DNA of 17,188 bases from Lipingzhangella_A rawalii (GCF_031628175.1 NZ_JAVLVT010000016.1:1-17188), one strand, 5' to 3'; shown: positions 1 through 7,918, counted from the first letter of the stretch. Program-made: numbers and translations. Notes: generated by a model from the sequence alone, not told the origin.

Positions 1-2
1 TA

Positions 3-1190
3 TCAGTCGGGCCGGGTGACCACAGCTAGAATCCGCCGAACCTCCGAGACCGTGTGGGTCAGTTCCTCCGGCGCGTCGGCGGCCAACACTACCTGTCCGA
101 CACGCTCATTCGAGGACTTCAGCGGAGCGATCCGATCTCCGGGCGACACGCTCACCTCCGCGGTCACCACGTTCGGCTGTGCTAAGACCTCGGCTAGACC
201 TTCGATGGCAACGACGGTCCCAGACGGGGCCGACGGCAGATAACTCGCGGCAATGCGGAGGGGAGCCTGTGGGGGCGATGGTAGTTCCCAGCCCATGGCG
301 GCTCGAATCACCAACTCGAACCAGTCCAGGCCATAGGCTAGGCCGAGCAGATCCATGAGACAGTCACCCGGAGTACGGACTGCCACCTCTATCACTGCCG
401 GACCGCCAGGGGTGAGTCGGAACTCCAAGTGGATGAGGCCGGTGCGCATGCCGATCGCGTTGAGGACAGCGGTTCCCAAATCGGTGACCAGTGTGCGGGT
501 GGCACCATCCACATCAGCTGGGACACGGTGGGCCACTTCGATGAAGTTGGGCGGCCCTGTCGTCTCCTTTGCGGTGAGGTTGGAGGCCCACACTTCGCCC
601 CCGAGGACCAGCGCCTCCCAGCTGTACTCTGGACCACCCATTGCCCGCTCTACGAGCATCCGACCGTTGCTGTTTCTGCGGACAGCTGCCTCTTGGTATT
701 CCTTCGCGTCCGCCACAAGTTCGACACCGTTGCTCCCAGCTGAGGACAGTGGTTTGAGGACGACCGGCATCCGGGTCGCAACCCATTCCGTGGCATCGGA
801 GACGCTATTCGTTACGAGGTACTCGGGCTGGTCGATTCCGGCAGCACTGAACCGGGCCCTTTGCAGGCCCTTGTTCCGGGAGAAGACTGCTGCCCGTAGT
901 GACGGGCCCGGCAAGCCGAACTCGTCGGCTACCAGCGCACCGGCCATCACGTGCGGCTCACTGAACGCGATTACCCCATCGGGCCGACAGGTATGCGCAG
1001 CCATGAACGCGGCTTCGGTCCATAGTTCGTCAGTCCCACCGCGGCACACGGTGGTCCCGTCCACCCTACTTTCGAGCGCGCTCACGTGTTCGGCCGTCTC
1101 TACCACATGCACCTGCAACCCGAGTCGCCGGGCAGCGTCCAAGTAGGGGCGACCCGCCTTTCCTACGCCAACCATAAGTAATGTCTGCAC
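3..1190 (-). CDS. ATP-grasp ligase C (carboxylate-amine ligase type)
   Basis: This 395-residue protein has the layout of an ATP-grasp enzyme of the amino-acid/dipeptide ligase group (ATP-grasp_4 type), which activates a carboxylate as an acyl phosphate and joins it to an amine. The N-terminal strand-turn MVGVGKAG (residues 6-13) starts the preATP-grasp domain. The ATP-binding lysine and glycine loop are in VVLKPLSSAGSNGV (143-156). The Mg-binding acids are in IHLEF (253-257) and VIEVAVRTPGD (266-276). The usual final E-x-N is E-V-A here. The start is GTG at 1190; an ATG at 1175 is possible but would cut into the first beta strand. The stop is TGA at 3-5, so the gene is complete. It lies 167 bp downstream of a second ATP-grasp gene and is probably co-transcribed with it. 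The substrate cannot be read from sequence. By context it may act on an amino acid supplied by the ring-cleavage operon, which is inference. Confidence 0.85.
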   Translation of the reverse strand: MQTLLMVGVGKAGRPYLDAARRLGLQVHVVETAEHVSALESRVDGTTVCRGGTDELWTEAAFMAAHTCRPDGVIAFSEPHVMAGALVADEFGLPGPSLRAAVFSRNKGLQRARFSAAGIDQPEYLVTNSVSDATEWVATRMPVVLKPLSSAGSNGVELVADAKEYQEAAVRRNSNGRMLVERAMGGPEYSWEALVLGGEVWASNLTAKETTGPPNFIEVAHRVPADVDGATRTLVTDLGTAVLNAIGMRTGLIHLEFRLTPGGPAVIEVAVRTPGDCLMDLLGLAYGLDWFELVIRAAMGWELPSPPQAPLRIAASYLPSAPSGTVVAIEGLAEVLAQPNVVTAEVSVSPGDRIAPLKSSNERVGQVVLAADAPEELTHTVSEVRRILAVVTRPD

Positions 1191-1357
1191 GTGGTTCGTG
1201 TTCCCTTCGTGTTCTGATAACGATGCGGGCCACAGGATACTGATCCCGATGACTCAGGAGCTCTGTGCGTGACGAATGGTCCGTGTGATTGGTAATGCGG
1301 GGGAAACGCAGCGCTGTAACGCCACCGCGGTCATCTAACCTGTAATCACAATGCCTT

Positions 1358-2554
1358 CTACCACAGCGGCTCAACCGTGATTGAGGCGAACATCGACGTC
1401 AAAAGTGTCTCGAGTTCGGGGGCCGGCGCGGGTCCGACCACCCCGGCGAGAGGTACATCCGAATCCGCGTAGGTGACCGTGGGCTTGACTGGCTCGTCTG
1501 TGGCGCGTTGTACCCAGCGCCGGACCAGCGGGTCCTCTCGAAACCTGTCGCCGCCCTTGACGATACAGTACTGGGATCCGATGTGGTGTCCTGGGAAGAC
1601 GAACCAGCCATACAGGGCATCGCGGTCCGGTATCCGGGCCTCCTGGATTCCGGTCCGGCCCTCCACTAGAAGGCGTATCTGGGCTGACGGCAGGTGGACA
1701 CCGGTCGCAAGCGCAAAGGTGTCGACCACGTCTGCACCACCGAACCGGGCTCCCACCTCTAGGAACACCAGACCATCTGTCGCCTCGATTCCTTCGAGAT
1801 GGAATGGGCCATTGTTGATTCCGATCGCGCGGAGGCAGTGGTGTGTCCATTCGATGACACGAGAGTCGGTTTCAATCTGCACCGATCCGAACGGCTGTCC
1901 CTGGGCGTATCCGAGGCACGTACCGATATAACGGCTAGCCTGGACCGCGACGAGCGCTCCCCCCTCCATTACCCCGTCGACATGAATGATCGGTCCGTCG
2001 AGAAACTCCTCGATTTCGAATTCACCGGGGTCTGCGGAACCCGCCGCCTCCAGAGCATCGGCCACCGAGGGATGGAGGGTCACCCCTTCACTGGACGCTC
2101 CGGCTAGCGGTTTGAGGACGGTCGGTCCCGTCCAGAAGTTGACTCCGGACCGTGGCGTGGTGGAAATGTCGCTAAGTTTATGAAAGCGAGGGACCCGCAG
2201 GCCGGAACTTGCAATCGCCGATTTCATGACTGCCTTGTCCCGGCTCGGTAGCACATCGCGAACGGTATCCCCTGGCACGCCGAGTTTCTCCCGTACTTGT
2301 GCTGCTGGAAGGAGGTCGTATTCGGATAGTGCTATAACGGTATCTGGCTTGGGTAGGTCCCCAACCGCAGAAAGGACCTCAGTCGAGGCTTCTCCTTCGC
2401 CGGGACGTTGGATCCTGCGTGCCCGGACGTCCGCTGGCAGCGTCGACCATCGGCTGGGGACGCTTACATAGGTAACTTCGTGTTTTTTGTGGTCAATACA
2501 TGCGCCATAGCAGATGAGTGAATCAGGTACGCGGTGAAGGACAAGGATGTGCAT
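1358..2554 (-). CDS. ATP-grasp ligase B
   Basis: This is a 398-residue ATP-grasp protein, divergent from its two neighbours of the same fold. It shows a short N-terminal beta strand MHILVLHR (1-8), the ATP lysine and flexible loop PTVLKPLAGASSEGV (144-158), an adenine-side segment EIEEFLDGP (180-188), and metal-ligand strands FHLEG (251-255) and FLEVGARFGGAD (264-275). These are the marks of the BacD/carnosine-synthase-like carboxylate-amine ligases. The ATG at 2554 is chosen because GGAGG lies 6 nt upstream (2561-2565); a TTG at 2557 would leave only 3 nt. The stop is at 1358. It is the first gene after a roughly 1-kb AT-rich gap, so it probably starts its own transcript and carries ligase C with it. 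Its substrate is unknown. Confidence 0.85.
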   Translation of the reverse strand: MHILVLHRVPDSLICYGACIDHKKHEVTYVSVPSRWSTLPADVRARRIQRPGEGEASTEVLSAVGDLPKPDTVIALSEYDLLPAAQVREKLGVPGDTVRDVLPSRDKAVMKSAIASSGLRVPRFHKLSDISTTPRSGVNFWTGPTVLKPLAGASSEGVTLHPSVADALEAAGSADPGEFEIEEFLDGPIIHVDGVMEGGALVAVQASRYIGTCLGYAQGQPFGSVQIETDSRVIEWTHHCLRAIGINNGPFHLEGIEATDGLVFLEVGARFGGADVVDTFALATGVHLPSAQIRLLVEGRTGIQEARIPDRDALYGWFVFPGHHIGSQYCIVKGGDRFREDPLVRRWVQRATDEPVKPTVTYADSDVPLAGVVGPAPAPELETLLTSMFASITVEPLW

Positions 2555-2560
2555 CAACGA

Positions 2561-2565
2561 CCTCC
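2561..2565 (-). promoter_or_regulatory. Shine-Dalgarno site of ATP-grasp ligase B
   Basis: The minus strand reads GGAGG here, 6 nt before the ATG at 2554 and only 3 nt before the in-frame TTG at 2557. The spacing decides for the ATG. Confidence 0.7.
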
Positions 2566-2676
2566 AATCGATGACAGGGATGACGAAGTTCGGGCAAGCG
2601 CACTATGAAGCGGATCTTATTAATCGAGAACGTTTCGCCACTCGTTCGATCAGGAAAAACCTTGGAAGGTCGGGGG

Positions 2677-2688
2677 AGGCCTAGGCCT
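2677..2688. repeat. Perfect 12-bp palindrome AGGCCTAGGCCT
   Basis: The sequence reads the same on both strands. It lies about 120 bp upstream of ATP-grasp ligase B and could be a dimeric-regulator site. One 12-bp palindrome alone is not strong evidence. Confidence 0.3.
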
Positions 2689-2721
2689 GCTGTCCATCCG
2701 ATCGGACTCGGAAATAGTTCT

Positions 2722-2733
2722 CATGATATCATG
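2722..2733. repeat. Perfect 12-bp palindrome CATGATATCATG
   Basis: It is self-complementary, about 170 bp upstream of ATP-grasp ligase B, and followed on the plus strand by TTTTTT (2735-2740). It has no loop, so a protein-binding site is more likely than a terminator. Low certainty. Confidence 0.3.
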
Positions 2734-3524
2734 CTTTTTTCTGTGGACAGCAAAGGCGACTGACAGAGTCAAAGTCTGATATCCAATGTGTACATTCCGA
2801 GGTTTTGGATTAGGAGTCCATAATTCCGCCGGTTGACTGGGGCGATCTTGGGTTATGGTGAAATCCACTTACAATAAGACGCAACGACATCTATCCGGAG
2901 TTCTCTGTTTTGTTCTTTCTTTGAATCTGGTTATAATTGTTTATCCAGCTTGTGAGTATAGAAAAATAATTTGGACAATCTTGCTCGAGAAGCATCGTCG
3001 CAAGAAAAGAATTTCGGGCGGGTGGGTCGATCTGCTAAATAATGACATATTTGTACTAGATTATTTCTTTTAAGATCATCGCATAACTGAAGCTTCAGGA
3101 AGCCTCAAAGATGTAATATTGATCCACTTTTGGCATGCACTTGATGTTCACTGTGTTGCGATCGATGGACAAAGTTGGGCGCGACTGAAGGATATGCCCA
3201 TCCTTGAATCTCTCGTTCTCCTTGCATCTATAGTCTTCAATTTAAGTTCTGTGTAACATCAGCAATTGAATCCTGAAAGCGATATCGGTTTCCAGGATGC
3301 AGAGATTACGAGATCGCTAACGCCAGGCAGTCAAGTGGATATAACCATGATCCATTCTCTGAGTCAGGGATTACCTGCATGTCTGTTCGATGCGGAGTCC
3401 ACAGCCATACGGTGAATTGTGCCAGTTACGGCGATATCCAAAACACTCCGGCTTGCGCTGCATCCCTGGGGAATACTGGTTTGTGTCTGTCATCTACTGG
3501 ATCCACCATGATTAACTCGAAATC

Positions 3525-4481
3525 CTAAACGGGAGGAGTGCCGTAGGTAAAATACGTCTCGCGCGGAAGTCCAGCTCCTCCAATTGCTGTCACAGTATCA
3601 ATATCCTCCATCGTCCAAGTCTTAGTATCGAAATCGGGCTCTCTTTCCAGGATCCCAGGATCTCCGAACAGTTCAACACGGTGGCCGCCAGGTTCGAAAA
3701 CGTACAGGAATGCGCCTTGGGTGAGCCCATGCCGGTCTGGTCCAGCCTCGATCATTACATTGTAATCGCGGAACATCTCGGCTGCATCGAAATTGTGCTG
3801 CTGGACGCCGTAGAAGAACGCGATATGGTGCATCCTGCCCCGGGCCCCGTGTCCATCCCGCATGATTGCGAGTTCGTGGGCAAGCAAGTTGCTGCTTAGC
3901 CAAGCTCCATGTTCGACTGGACCATCCACGAGTCGTTCCCGGGTCTGCATTCCAAGATGCTGTTCGAATGTTTCCTTGACCGGGGTGACATCCGCGGCCA
4001 GCAGGTTGAGATGGTCGATCCGTTTCACAGGGATACCCTGCAACGGCTTCTTCGAGGGGCGTGTGAGGATTTTGCTCTGCATCGTCGGATGGGCGTGATA
4101 GTGTTCCACTTCCCAGTGGAGCCGCATCTCATGCCCATCAGGAGTGTGGAACCAGTATGTGTGGCCATATCCGAACTCGCCATCCATCCATCCGCCGGGC
4201 AGCCCCGATTCTGCAAGGACAGCTGCGCGCCGTTCAAGCGCCTCGGGTGACGAGACCCGCATACCCGCATGCACCATCTTTGCCACCGGTCCTTCGGTCA
4301 CTTTCAGACTCCAAAGATAGGGGTCTTCGTAGCCACGCAGGTACACGGATGCCCCGGAACGGTGCGTCTCGTACATACCGAGGAGTTCCTTGAAGAACCA
4401 CAGAGTGCCTTCGGGATCCGGAGTTTGCAACTCCGCAGAGGCCAGATGCGCGATTTCATGCTTGATCTCGTAGAGTGTCAC
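3525..4481 (-). CDS. Extradiol catechol 2,3-dioxygenase (VOC superfamily)
   Basis: This 318-residue type I extradiol dioxygenase would cleave a catechol next to its hydroxyls to a yellow 2-hydroxymuconic semialdehyde, using Fe(II) (or Mn(II)) and O2. It has two VOC modules (about residues 6-125 and 153-275). The metal ligands are H157 (RIDHLNL), H219 (GRMHHIAF) and E270 (GGHRVELF). H251 (RHGLTQ) and Y260 (FLYVFEPGG) sit at the spacing of H246 and Y255 in XylE, and H202 is the likely H199 equivalent. The C-terminal YFTYGTPPV is typical of the roughly 320-residue Bacillus/actinobacterial catechol dioxygenases. It starts with GTG at 4481, overlapping the tautomerase stop by 4 bp (GTGA), and is the last gene of the operon. 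A substituted catechol or homoprotocatechuate remains possible as substrate. It is not the small LmbB1-type L-DOPA dioxygenase. Confidence 0.92.
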   Translation of the reverse strand: MTLYEIKHEIAHLASAELQTPDPEGTLWFFKELLGMYETHRSGASVYLRGYEDPYLWSLKVTEGPVAKMVHAGMRVSSPEALERRAAVLAESGLPGGWMDGEFGYGHTYWFHTPDGHEMRLHWEVEHYHAHPTMQSKILTRPSKKPLQGIPVKRIDHLNLLAADVTPVKETFEQHLGMQTRERLVDGPVEHGAWLSSNLLAHELAIMRDGHGARGRMHHIAFFYGVQQHNFDAAEMFRDYNVMIEAGPDRHGLTQGAFLYVFEPGGHRVELFGDPGILEREPDFDTKTWTMEDIDTVTAIGGAGLPRETYFTYGTPPV

Positions 4482-4753
4482 AGGGACTGCCCTTCGCCTT
4501 GGTGAGACTGATTGCTGGGATAAACAGGATTAGGAGGCGGATGCGAGGAACTGGAAATGCGGCCTTCCCGTCTTTCAATGGTCGTCACGTCACCGGCGGC
4601 AAAATGTGTAAGTGGAGTTTCTCGGATGATCAATCGGATATTCTCCACTGGTACATCGATTGAGCGACTCGCCGCGTGGCTGAGTTCGTGGATCAGCCGT
4701 CGGATCTGTTCAGAGTCGCGTCCTTCAGCCATGGTCACTTCGATGATGGGCAC
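4478..4753 (-). CDS. 4-oxalocrotonate tautomerase with C-terminal extension
   Basis: This is a small enzyme that ketonises 2-hydroxymuconate to 4-oxalocrotonate (2-oxo-3-hexenedioate). After removal of the initiator residue the chain begins PIIEVTMAEGR. The catalytic Pro1, Arg11, Arg39 and Phe50 all fall at exactly the positions known for 4-OT (XylH/DmpI). The GTG at 4753 is chosen because it puts Pro at position 1 and has GGAGG 6 nt upstream; longer readings start inside the preceding gene. The family is usually about 62 residues; this one is 91 with the start residue, adding about 28 residues rich in Ser, Pro, Asn and Gln. The 5' end overlaps the upstream hydratase gene by 19 bp and the 3' end overlaps the dioxygenase by 4 bp, so translation is probably coupled. 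Confidence 0.9.
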   Translation of the reverse strand: MPIIEVTMAEGRDSEQIRRLIHELSHAASRSIDVPVENIRLIIRETPLTHFAAGDVTTIERREGRISSSSHPPPNPVYPSNQSHQGEGQSL

Positions 4754-5568
4754 GATGTACCTCCAGCGATGGTCGTAGCGCCAAGGTTGGTGAAACGCGC
4801 GGTGATCTGGGTATCGGGCGGCACGGGGACAGCGTCGGTCATTCCACCGGTGAGAATGATCCATCCGGGTTCCAGCGAGATTCCGCGCTCCGCGAGCTGG
4901 TTGGCGGCGAGCGCGAGCGCTTCGGCCGGATGCCCCTGCACTGCGGCCCCCGTGGCCGCGTCAACCACCTCGCCATCCACTTCGAGTAGGCACGCTTCCT
5001 GGGTGAGATCGAGCCCATCCGGTGCGCGCGCAATCGGCCCGAGTACAAAGCGGGCGGAGGAGGCGTTGTCCGCGACCGCATCGCTAGCGGTGAAGCTGAA
5101 GTCTTGGAAGCGGCTGTCGATAATCTCGATACCGCCATAGACCTGACCAACTGCGCGGAGCGCTGTGGCGGCGGTAATACCCGGACCGCTTAGTCTGTCT
5201 TTTAGAATGAACACAATCTCCGGTTCCGCGCGCGGATGGATCATCTGCGTTCGAGTGAGCGGTTCTCCGAACGGCAGAACCATGGCGTCGGTGAGCCACG
5301 CCAGTGACGGCGTGTCGATGCCCATCCGTATCTGCTTGGCACGGGAGGTGAGGCCAAGCTTGATCCCGATGAGTGTTTCCCCCCGCTGTCGGCGCTGGTC
5401 CAACGCCTCGTCCTGGATTGTGTAGGCGGTCGCCATGTCCAAATCAGACCAGTCGGCTGTGAGCGGGGGACACGCGGTGGCGGACTGTTCGGCAGCGAGC
5501 ATCGTCCGAGCGGCCTGGCTCACGTCTCTCATATTGATCCGCATAGACTCGGACGCTTTCTCAGTCAT
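4735..5568 (-). CDS. 2-oxopent-4-enoate hydratase / 4-oxalocrotonate decarboxylase family (FAH fold)
   Basis: This 277-residue protein belongs to the MhpD/XylI/XylJ group. Members either decarboxylate 4-oxalocrotonate or hydrate the resulting 2-oxopent-4-enoate to 4-hydroxy-2-oxovalerate, with Mg or Mn. The expected active-site elements are intact: K70 in GIKLGLTS, E115 and E117 in HPRAEPEIVF, E148 in GGIEIIDSRF, and the conserved AVADNASSARFVLG (164-177). The C-terminal region has PGWIILTGG (234-242). The ATG at 5568 is used; inner ATGs at 5544 and 5532 are possible because its own ribosome site (AAAGG, 10 nt away) is weak. It follows its paralogue by 35 bp and overlaps the tautomerase by 19 bp. 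Hydratase versus decarboxylase cannot be decided by eye; the two usually act as a complex. Confidence 0.87.
   Translation of the reverse strand: MTEKASESMRINMRDVSQAARTMLAAEQSATACPPLTADWSDLDMATAYTIQDEALDQRRQRGETLIGIKLGLTSRAKQIRMGIDTPSLAWLTDAMVLPFGEPLTRTQMIHPRAEPEIVFILKDRLSGPGITAATALRAVGQVYGGIEIIDSRFQDFSFTASDAVADNASSARFVLGPIARAPDGLDLTQEACLLEVDGEVVDAATGAAVQGHPAEALALAANQLAERGISLEPGWIILTGGMTDAVPVPPDTQITARFTNLGATTIAGGTSCPSSK
4760..4764 (-). promoter_or_regulatory. Shine-Dalgarno site of the tautomerase gene
   Basis: GGAGG on the minus strand, 6 nt before the GTG at 4753 and lying inside the 3' end of the hydratase gene. It decides the start that gives the catalytic N-terminal proline. Confidence 0.75.
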
Positions 5569-5603
5569 GCTGTTCTTACCTTTCTTCGTCGAGAGGGGCG
5601 GGA

Positions 5604-6377
5604 CTACGTGGCGAGAGGCACGCTGACCGCGCCAAGCCCTGCGATCTCGGCCGAAATGGTGTCTCCGGCCCGTACCGGAACCTCTGGGGTTGCAGATCCC
5701 GTGAGCACAAGGTCCCCCGCTTCAAGGCCGAGCCCCTGCTTGCACAATTCGTCAACCAGCCAGCGCACCGCGTCCCAGGGCGATCCGAGCAGGGCTCCAC
5801 CCGCTCCTGTTGCAGCCATGAACCCGTTCACGTGTAGGAGGCATCCCGCCAGCCGAAGGTCAGGGATGTCTGGAATCTCCGAGGGGGTTCCGGTAATGAC
5901 ACCGGCGCGGCGGGCGTTGTCCGCTACGGCATCGACGTCGGGGCCCGCCCATTCCTCTGTACGGCTGTCAAGAAGGTCGATCGTGGGCATGACGGCGCTC
6001 ACCGCACGGGTGAGCGCCGCGATCGTTGGATCAGGCCCGAACAGTGGAGCTTCGAGCAGGAAGCCGATGCCCGTCGCGGCGCGAGGGCTCCGGAGCCCCG
6101 ACACCGACAAGGACTGACTCGGAGGGTGAACCATGCTGCGCAGAATCCGCCCGTAGCAGGGACGTTTGACGCCCCACTGTCGACGCACTGCCACTGAGGC
6201 TGCACCCAACGTGTATCCGATTGTGGCGTCACCTTCTGCGGTCCTTCTCCGGACGAGCTCGTCCTGTACCTGGTAGGCGTCATGCATTGTGGCTTGTGGC
6301 CAGATAGATGTGAGCGGCCGTATGGGTTCGTCCTGCTCTAGATACATTGATGCATGTTGCGACGTTTCTGTTGCCAC
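5604..6377 (-). CDS. Divergent FAH-fold protein, XylI/XylJ paralogue, probably lacking the metal site
   Basis: This 257-residue protein aligns along its length with the neighbouring hydratase/decarboxylase: AYQVQDELVRRR (34-45), then a DAVADNARRAGVITG segment, GLEAGDLVLTGS near the end, and a family-typical length of about 260. Key positions differ. The active-site lysine (GIKLG next door) is T56 (GYTLG). The E-P-E metal pair is A101-T102-G103 (PRAATGIGF). The third acid is D134 (TIDLLDSR) in place of Glu. The GTG at 6377 is preferred over the TTG at 6437 because AGGAG lies 7 nt upstream and because the 20 residues removed are not family-like. It may be a non-catalytic partner of the intact paralogue, as XylI and XylJ form a complex, or it may do different chemistry. 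It is named from fold only. Confidence 0.8.
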   Translation of the reverse strand: MATETSQHASMYLEQDEPIRPLTSIWPQATMHDAYQVQDELVRRRTAEGDATIGYTLGAASVAVRRQWGVKRPCYGRILRSMVHPPSQSLSVSGLRSPRAATGIGFLLEAPLFGPDPTIAALTRAVSAVMPTIDLLDSRTEEWAGPDVDAVADNARRAGVITGTPSEIPDIPDLRLAGCLLHVNGFMAATGAGGALLGSPWDAVRWLVDELCKQGLGLEAGDLVLTGSATPEVPVRAGDTISAEIAGLGAVSVPLAT

Positions 6378-6384
6378 AGCGACT

Positions 6385-6389
6385 CTCCT
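6385..6389 (-). promoter_or_regulatory. Shine-Dalgarno site of the divergent FAH-fold gene
   Basis: AGGAG on the minus strand, 7 nt before the GTG at 6377. It supports this start over the TTG at 6437 that overlaps the dehydrogenase stop. Confidence 0.65.
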
Positions 6390-6433
6390 GTGTGTTTTCG
6401 GCAATATATAAATTCCGTAGTTTGTAGGTGCTA

Positions 6434-7912
6434 TCAATGTATTCTGAGCGTTACCGCACGGGGTTCAGTGAAGAAATCACGCGAGTATCTTCCACCCTCG
6501 CGTCCCACGCCGCTTGTTCTTTCTCCTCCAAATGGCAGACGTAGGTCGCGTTCGAAGAAGCAGTTCACCCAGATCGTCCCTGCCTTCCACCTGGCGGCCA
6601 TTCGATGTGCACGGTCTAGGTTAGTGGTGAAAAGGATTCCCGCGAGTCCGTATTGGCTGTCGTTGGCCATCGCTAATACTTCGTCCTCAGAGTCGAAGGG
6701 AATCACGATTTCGACAGGACCGAATATTTCCTCCTGGGATATTTGCGAGCTATTGTCCATCCCGGTAATGATGGTAGGCGGGTAGTAAAATCCGTTGGCG
6801 TACTCGCCATTTACTAGCTGCGAGCCTCCGGTTACTACCGTTCCACCCCCGTTCTGGGCCAGTTCAACGTATCTGTGAACCTTGTCGAGATGCTCCTGTT
6901 CGATCAGTGGTCCCAGGTAGGTCGAGTGATCCTTCGGGTCGCCAACAGTCAGCTTCTTGGCCTCAGCTGTAAACCTATCGAGGAACTCCGCGTAAATCCC
7001 CCGCTCAACGAATAGCCGCGACCCGGATAAGCACACCTGGCCATTACCAGCGAAGATTCCTCGAATCGACTCGGGAATAGCAACGTCGAGATTGGCATCG
7101 TTGAAGACGATATTCGCCGATTTTCCACCAAGCTCGGCGGAGACGGGTATCAGATTCCCCGCCGCAGCCCGCATAACCTGCGCTCCTGTAGTGCTGGAGC
7201 CAGTGAACGTTATGCGGTCCACCCGAGGATCAGTCGTTAGGCGCGCTCCTACCTCGTCGCTGCCGAACCCGTGCACGATATTGAGGACCCCCGGGGGTAA
7301 ACCCGCCTCCAGCGCCAGCTGGCCGAACCAATTGGCCGTCAGTGGAGTCTGCGGCGCGGGCTTGAGTACGACCGTGTTGCCGAAGGCGAGTGCAGGCGCG
7401 ATCTTCCAGCTGGCGAGCATGAGCGGAGCGTTCCATGGGCTTATCGCGGCAACGACACCTGCCGGCGGATGCACTGTGTAGGACAGCAGCGAACCGTCAG
7501 GGTAAGCCTCGTCCGAAACAAGCGCAGCGTAGTCAGCGAAGAAGCGGAGGTTTTGGGCCACGCGCGGGATATCAGCGTGCACGGTCTGGTTGATGGCCTT
7601 GCCACTGTCCTTGGTCTCCAGCATGGCCAGTGCATCACGTTGGTTGTCGACGAGGTCTGCGAGGGTGTGCAGAACCCGGTGACGCTCTTTGGGTGTCATG
7701 CGCGGCCAAGGTCCTTGGTCGAACGCCTGGCGAGCGGCCTCAATCGCTCGCTCGCCGTTAAGGGTGGACCCGCGTGCGACCGTTGCGAGTAGCGAACCAT
7801 CGTGTGGGTCCCAGGTCTCGAATGTCGCGGAGTCATCCGCCCCGACCGCCATCTGTGCCCCGATGAGGTGGCCGATATATTTTGGGCTGGGCTGCTGGCC
7901 TTCGGCAATCAT
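6434..7912 (-). CDS. 2-hydroxymuconic semialdehyde dehydrogenase-type aldehyde dehydrogenase
   Basis: This 492-residue NAD(P)-dependent aldehyde dehydrogenase (XylG/DmpC/HpaE type) would oxidise the semialdehyde made by ring cleavage to 2-hydroxymuconate. It shows the catalytic asparagine N161 (AISPWNAP), the nucleotide-binding VVLKPAPQTP (181-190), the FTGSSTTG turn (236-243), the general base E260 (SAELGGKS) and the nucleophile C294 (GNGQVCLSGSR). The C-terminal EEIFGPVEIVIPFDSED and PFGGERTSGVGREGG motifs are also present. The ATG at 7912 is preferred because AGGA lies 6 nt upstream; a GTG at 7927 would add five residues. It lies 34 bp after the RraA-type gene. By context it is HMS dehydrogenase, but oxidation of another pathway aldehyde cannot be excluded. 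Confidence 0.9.
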   Translation of the reverse strand: MIAEGQQPSPKYIGHLIGAQMAVGADDSATFETWDPHDGSLLATVARGSTLNGERAIEAARQAFDQGPWPRMTPKERHRVLHTLADLVDNQRDALAMLETKDSGKAINQTVHADIPRVAQNLRFFADYAALVSDEAYPDGSLLSYTVHPPAGVVAAISPWNAPLMLASWKIAPALAFGNTVVLKPAPQTPLTANWFGQLALEAGLPPGVLNIVHGFGSDEVGARLTTDPRVDRITFTGSSTTGAQVMRAAAGNLIPVSAELGGKSANIVFNDANLDVAIPESIRGIFAGNGQVCLSGSRLFVERGIYAEFLDRFTAEAKKLTVGDPKDHSTYLGPLIEQEHLDKVHRYVELAQNGGGTVVTGGSQLVNGEYANGFYYPPTIITGMDNSSQISQEEIFGPVEIVIPFDSEDEVLAMANDSQYGLAGILFTTNLDRAHRMAARWKAGTIWVNCFFERDLRLPFGGERTSGVGREGGRYSRDFFTEPRAVTLRIH

Positions 7913-7918
7913 GGGTTT

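Larger units (their letters stand above)
2555..3524. other. AT-rich gap without a recognised gene
   Basis: This 970-bp stretch lies between the dioxygenase stop and ATP-grasp ligase B. It should hold the 3' end of the ten-gene transcript and the promoter of the ligase pair. It contains three perfect 12-bp palindromes (2677-2688, 2722-2733, 3087-3098), the second followed by a six-T run on the plus strand. It also has an imperfect dyad CCTGAAAGCGATATCGGTTT... spanning 3272-3296, without a T-tract. Short open frames here (such as 2855-3073 on the plus strand) lack ribosome sites and GC-biased third positions. I see no tRNA, CRISPR or clear rho-independent terminator. Confidence 0.6.

Noticed and set aside
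355..1146. 263-codon plus-strand open frame opposite ATP-grasp ligase C
   Set aside because: It is the antisense shadow of a well-supported gene, with no family motif and no ribosome site.
2855..3073. 72-codon plus-strand frame with a hydrophobic stretch (FVLSLNLVIIVYPA)
   Set aside because: It lies in AT-rich DNA where hydrophobic codons arise by chance; no ribosome site, no recognisable family.
3272..3296. Dyad as terminator of the dioxygenase transcript
   Set aside because: The stem has mismatches, there is no T-run on the minus strand, and it lies about 230 bp past the stop.
3525..4481. L-DOPA 2,3-dioxygenase for propylproline-type building blocks (lincomycin, hormaomycin, pyrrolobenzodiazepines)
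   Set aside because: Those enzymes are small single-module proteins. This is a two-module 318-residue catechol dioxygenase with the XylE-type ligand spacing.
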